Positions 60,541 through 64,000 of a DNA stretch of 64,000 nucleotides are shown here, piece by piece (the first letter of the stretch is position 1; the number at the start of each line of letters is the position of its first letter). The position numbers and the translations under genes were made by a program. Origin of the DNA: JALOLG01 sp963776935 (GTDB lineage Bacteria; Actinomycetota; Acidimicrobiia; Acidimicrobiales; Ilumatobacteraceae); the NCBI GenBank assembly GCA_963776935.1, contig CAVZOP010000001.1, forward strand, positions 124,001 through 188,000, written 5' to 3'. A model generated the notes under the pieces. The model saw nothing but the letters and a program-made list of their open reading frames with translations. It ran no database searches and was not told the DNA's origin.

Positions 60541-61315
60541 GTGACTGATTCCTCGTCAGGACCCGGCCGGGCCCAGCGGAGCTGACTCCACTCTTCGGCG
60601 AACAACTTCGCCCCGGGCCGCTGCCGCCCGGCCAACGACTCATCGACTGGTTCCCCCGCTTCGGGACCCACTCGGACAGACCGACGCCAACGATCCCCGA
60701 CAACCCGGTCGTCGAAGTCGGCGGGGTGGTGACCGAGCCGTTCGCGGTACCCGTCGCCGACCTGGCCGACCCTTCCCCGCCGCCGGCTCGACGCCGACTT
60801 CCACTGCGTCTCGGGCTGGACCGCAGCCGGCCTGCGTTGGGAGGGCGTGACATTCGCCGAGTTTTACCGACTCCGCATCGAGCCGTCGCTACGCCCGGCG
60901 CCGTTGTCACCCACGTCAAGTTCCGCGGCCTCGACGGGTTCAGCTCGGTCATCACGATCGAGGACGCCCTCGACCACGACGTGCTCCTCGCCGATCATCT
61001 CGACGGCGAGCGGCTCGGAAACGACCACGGTGCGCCGCTCAGGGTCGTCAGCCCGACTCAGTACGGCTACAAGAGCACGAAACACCTCTCTCGCATCGAC
61101 GTGCACACCGCGGCGCCGACCGGCGGGCCTCGATCGTTCGTGCTCGACGTGCTGCTCCACTCCAGCCGAGGGCCAGGGTCTGGGAAGAAGAGCGCCACGG
61201 AACGTTGCCCGGCCCCGTAGTCCGGCCGTTCTACCGGGCCATCGCCAAGGTGATGCTGCGCCGTTGCCGGCGGTCATCACGCAGCGCCGTACAACAGACC
61301 GCTCCAATTCCATGA
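60541..61315 (+). pseudogene. Sulfite-oxidase-like molybdopterin oxidoreductase (several frameshifts)
   Basis: About 258 aa if repaired. Pieces in order: LFGEQLRPGPLPPGQRLIDWFPRFGTHSDRPTPTIPD, VEVGGVVTEPFAVPVADL, DADFHCVSGWTAAGLRWEGVTFAEF (the Cys that binds molybdenum), VTHVKFRGLDGFSSVITIEDAL, PLRVVSPTQYGYKSTKHL, and RARVWEEERHGTLPGPVVRPFYRAI. This is the YedY/sulfite-oxidase-like family. Shifts lie near 60585, 60770, 60897 and 61170. GTG 60541 has AAAGGAG upstream. Confidence 0.75.
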
Positions 61316-61686
61316 CTCACGACTGAGCACGACACGCCGCGAGACAACTGATCAGCCGGCGAGAGCGCTTAGCAACCGGCGCATGCCCTCGAAGTCGAGC
61401 AAGCCGACCCAGGCCGGCTCGAGCCGGTTCCGGACTGTCCAATAGCCGTGTCCGGCAATCGCAGGCTGTCGCGTCCGGGAACGCCCGCTGCGTGTCGCGC
61501 CCGATGCGCCGTTCGGAGCGGGTGTCGGATCATTGGTCTGGACGCGATCTTGCGCTGGGCGTTATCGTGCGCAACTCGAGCTCGGGGGCGCATCGGTGTC
61601 CGATCACGTGAACCGACAAGTTGGCGTCTGCGTAATGGGAGTGGAAACGAGATCTGCGAGCAGAACGACCCGAATGGAGGAGAACA
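61316..61686. other. Gap with a possible gene remnant
   Basis: No intact gene. On the minus strand, before a TGA at 61352, the frame GYWTVRNRLEPAWVGLLDFE through MRRLLSALAG looks like the C-terminal end of some protein, but nothing upstream supports it. The right part is the leader of the small exported peptide gene. Confidence 0.3.
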
Positions 61687-61848
61687 ATGAGACACGCTCT
61701 CGACAAGCGACCACGCCGGCGGCGGATGCCGTGGCGGGCCGCGTCCGTCATCACGATCGTCGCCATCTTGGGCACCACGATGAGCCCGAGGTTCGCGCAG
61801 GCGGACCTCTCTCTCGGACGGCCCAACCCAGAAGGGACGTCCATCTAG
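61687..61848 (+). CDS. Small exported peptide precursor
   Basis: 53 aa. A very good GGAGGAG lies 5 nt before the ATG. The protein has a basic start (MRHALDKRPRRRRM), a hydrophobic core (AASVITIVAILGTTM) and a signal-peptidase-like site FAQA, leaving a 14-residue tail DLSLGRPNPEGTSI. It may be a genuine small secreted peptide, or the signal part of a longer protein cut off by a shift; the following frames show nothing convincing. Confidence 0.5.
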   Translation: MRHALDKRPRRRRMPWRAASVITIVAILGTTMSPRFAQADLSLGRPNPEGTSI

Positions 61849-61964
61849 TAGATGTGTCGTGAGTCAGAAATGACTCCGCGTTGATGGACGGGTCCCGGCG
61901 TGTCGACACCGCCGGAACGGGGCTAGCTCTGGGCTAGCTCAGATGGACGAACAACACCCTCGCG

Positions 61965-63017
61965 TCAGCGTCGGGCGCGGCTCAGGTTGACGTGGAGGAA
62001 CTGATCGATGTCGTCCCAGCTCGGTCCGGTACCCTCGACAACAGTCTCTTGACCGCCGCGGTTGGTCGACCATGTGGTCGCGGCTTCGGCGTCGATGATG
62101 TCGTCGACGGAGTGGCCGGCGCTCGGGACGATCGTAAACCGTGCCTCGTTGCCCTCCACGGTGGTGGTGTCGTACACGAGCTGGCTCTGGTTGAACGGGA
62201 GCAGCGGATCGGCGAGGCCGTGCAGGACCCAGATCGGGATTTCCGAACCGTCGATGTAGCTGCTCGGATCGGCCTCCTCGGTCTCCGCCGGGCAGTCCTG
62301 GATGCTGAGCAACGCCCCCGGGAACACCTCACCCGGGCACTCGATCAGGAACCCCTCCGGCGAGGTCGGGCTGTCGTGGGGATAAGCGAACCCCATCGGC
62401 AGGTTGTTGTCAGCCGCGAACTGGTCCATTGACAAGAAGTCGGTCGGCGGGAAGAACGGCACGGCAACCTGGACGGCACTCGATGTGCCGTCGACACCCG
62501 TTTCGCCCTGCAGTTCCATGATGTCACTGGTGGTCGCTGCGAACGCCGCAGCCCACCCACCGGACGAGTTACCCATGAACACGAACCGATCCGGGTCGAT
62601 ACCGTATTGGTCGGCGTTCTCCCGAAGCCAGCGGAACGCGGCGCGCACATCGTACCCCTGAGCCGGGAAACGTGCGTCGAAGCTCGACCGGATGCTGATC
62701 GTCGCCACCGCATAGCCCCGGGCCGTGAACTCCTCGGCAATCGCGACCGCACCACCGGAGTCCTTCGCGGTATTGCTGAACCAGGCAGAGCCCGAATGCC
62801 AGATGACCAGCGGCAACGGCGCCTCGCCCGGCACGTCCGGTACGTACAAGTCGAGCAGATTACCCGGGACCGCCGGTCCGTACGCGAGATCTTCGATCTC
62901 GGTCACCTCGAACGACTCCTCGTTAGACCGAGCGTCAACCGGCGCGGCAACAGCGACAACAACGCCGGTGACCGCCAAGCACGCCGATAGACTCCACCGA
63001 GTACGTCGCTTCTTCAT
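61965..63017 (-). CDS. Secreted alpha/beta-hydrolase esterase
   Basis: 350 aa. Signal peptide MKKRRTRWSLSACLAVTGVV with a cleavage site around VDA-RS. Oxyanion HSGSAWF (74-80), nucleophile elbow GNS151SGGWAAAF, acid in LHGLADPLLP, and His in PSAGHSVDD: the feruloyl-esterase/BD-FAE-like carboxylesterase fold. GGGGA precedes the ATG. Intact among broken neighbours. It probably hydrolyses esters outside the cell. Confidence 0.9.
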   Translation of the reverse strand: MKKRRTRWSLSACLAVTGVVVAVAAPVDARSNEESFEVTEIEDLAYGPAVPGNLLDLYVPDVPGEAPLPLVIWHSGSAWFSNTAKDSGGAVAIAEEFTARGYAVATISIRSSFDARFPAQGYDVRAAFRWLRENADQYGIDPDRFVFMGNSSGGWAAAFAATTSDIMELQGETGVDGTSSAVQVAVPFFPPTDFLSMDQFAADNNLPMGFAYPHDSPTSPEGFLIECPGEVFPGALLSIQDCPAETEEADPSSYIDGSEIPIWVLHGLADPLLPFNQSQLVYDTTTVEGNEARFTIVPSAGHSVDDIIDAEAATTWSTNRGGQETVVEGTGPSWDDIDQFLHVNLSRARR

Positions 63018-63214
63018 GAGGTCCCCTGGGTAGCTGTTACCAACATCCCTACCCAACAGCGGCTCTTCCCGAACCTCACAGGCGAGACAACAACGCGTGA
63101 AACGCGAGTCGCGGTGCGGCTTCTGACCGCAGCACCTGAATACTGCTGCACACGTGCGGCCTGGCCCAGAGCAGCGGGCCGGTGCTACGACCACCGCCAC
63201 GCGATGATAATTGG

Positions 63215-63404
63215 ATGTCCGAGCTCCGCGCTCCACAGATCGGTGCGCCGGCGACCCGAGCCCTGGCCTCGATCGGCATCACTCGACTCGAACAGCTCGT
63301 CGATCGGAGCAAGGCGAGCCCCTGGCCCTCCACGGATTCGGTCCCCGGGCCCTCGCATCCTCGAGGAAACGCTCGCGGCTGGCGGCCAGTCGATGCGTCC
63401 GTGA
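63215..63404 (+). pseudogene. Small helix-hairpin-helix protein (frameshifted)
   Basis: MSELRAPQIGAPATRALASIGITRLEQLVDRSKA, then in a second frame EPLALHGFGPRAL and in a third RILEETLAAGGQSMRP. Together about 64 aa with the helix-hairpin-helix pattern of RNA polymerase alpha C-terminal-like DNA-binding proteins. Two missing bases near 63310 and 63355 explain it. Confidence 0.6.
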
Positions 63405-63770
63405 ACGCCTGCTTCTGTCACGCAGCGGCACTGCATGCTGCGACGCCTCCACGGACACGTCGGGACCCGCGGGCCACTACCACCGTGACACCCCCGAACT
63501 CGGTTGGGTCGTACACGATCACGACGGCGACCGGCGCAGCACCCCGACCTCAGAGGACCCGGATCAGGTCGTCGACGAAAGTCCCCAGGGTCGCGTGCGT
63601 CGCTGACGGATGACGCAGGCGTCGTCCGGCCCATCGAGACCGCCCCCGAACGCCGGGACGGAGCCGCTCCCACGGCTCCGTCGTGAGCGTGGTAGCAACC
63701 CAACGAGGAAGCTCTCCCCCCAAATCGCGTTCACGTTTGGCCAACCGAGCCGACGCGCAACAATGTGCGC
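63405..63770. other. Stretch without a recognisable gene
   Basis: No supported coding sequence or structure. A minus-strand piece (APVAVVIVYDPTEFGGVTVV) is suggestive of a broken gene but too short to assign. Confidence 0.35.
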
Positions 63771-64000
63771 ATGGCTTTCGCCGACGACGAGCTCGACTAC
63801 CTCCGATCCCAGCCGCTGGCCCGCCTGGCCACCGTTGCCCCGGACGGCCAGCCCGATGTCACCCCGGTCGCCCTCGAGGTCGAGGGCACGACTCTGTGGG
63901 TGTGCGGGGCGGGTGAGGCGGTCCTGCGCACGCGCAAGATCCGCAACATCACTGCCGGCCACCGCCAGGTCGCCCTCGTGGTCGATGACCTGCCGTCCTT
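63771..64000 (+). CDS. PPOX-class F420-dependent oxidoreductase, N-terminal part
   Basis: 76 residues before the window ends. MAFADDELDYLRSQPLARLATVAPDGQPDVTPVALEV and RKIRNITAGHRQVALVVDDL match the PPOX-class split-barrel flavin/F420 oxidoreductases common in actinobacteria. The C-terminus lies beyond base 64000. Confidence 0.85.
   Translation, partial: MAFADDELDYLRSQPLARLATVAPDGQPDVTPVALEVEGTTLWVCGAGEAVLRTRKIRNITAGHRQVALVVDDLPS

Noticed and set aside
1..64000. CRISPR array, rRNA genes, riboswitches or a complete tRNA
   Set aside because: No regularly spaced direct repeats beyond the 63-bp triplet, no rRNA sequence and no complete cloverleaf or known riboswitch core was seen.

Overview
The window reads as a high-GC actinobacterial chromosome segment. 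Frequent GTG starts, ATGA/GTGA stop-start overlaps, many acyl-CoA dehydrogenases and Rieske oxygenases, NDMA-type alcohol dehydrogenase, and DUF5995 and DUF6285 families make a member of the Acidimicrobiia (Ilumatobacter-like) the best guess. That is inference from gene content; no rRNA or marker gene is present to confirm it.

Layout. 0-5.1 kb: end of a TetR regulator followed by a co-directional catabolic operon (Rieske oxygenase alpha and beta, CitE-like lyase, aldo/keto reductase, acyl-CoA dehydrogenase) closed by a terminator that contains the last stop codon. 5.1-16.7 kb: stress and housekeeping genes (DUF2383, serine hydrolase, YceH, DeoR regulator, tyrosine phosphatase, APH-like kinase with DUF6285, acyl-CoA dehydrogenase, secreted protein with cytochrome c, ECF sigma with anti-sigma, PfkB kinase). 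16.8-30.4 kb: homocysteine methyltransferase-like enzyme, a DUF5995 gene behind a perfect triplicated 63-bp repeat, and two envelope-type signalling modules (PspC membrane protein with PspC-histidine kinase and regulator; ABC ATPase, FtsX permease, kinase, regulator and DUF4097 protein). 30.4-45.6 kb: a transport and degradation region (alcohol dehydrogenase, amidohydrolase, ribose-type ABC transporter, TauD-like dioxygenase, class II aldolase, SDR, second Rieske oxygenase, PotABCD-like ABC transporter). 45.7-54.6 kb: cupin-like protein with a strong palindromic operator, BNR-repeat protein with a MoaD/ThiS-like protein, an annexin-repeat metallopeptidase with an eCIS-type leader motif and an overlapping partner gene, and several alpha/beta hydrolases. 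54.6-64 kb: a region of broken genes (asparagine-synthase-like protein, toxin-antitoxin-like pair, TetR, molybdopterin oxidoreductase, helix-hairpin-helix protein) around an intact DrrAB-type exporter and a secreted esterase, ending in a truncated PPOX oxidoreductase.

Two genome-scale features stand out. Six copies of a roughly 51-bp palindromic repeat sit between genes from 11.9 to 37.8 kb, mostly at gene 3' ends. Many otherwise well conserved genes carry single-base frameshifts, which points either to an error-prone assembly or, where they cluster after 54.6 kb, to real decay. The most unusual gene is the annexin-repeat metallopeptidase at 48.6-50.7 kb.
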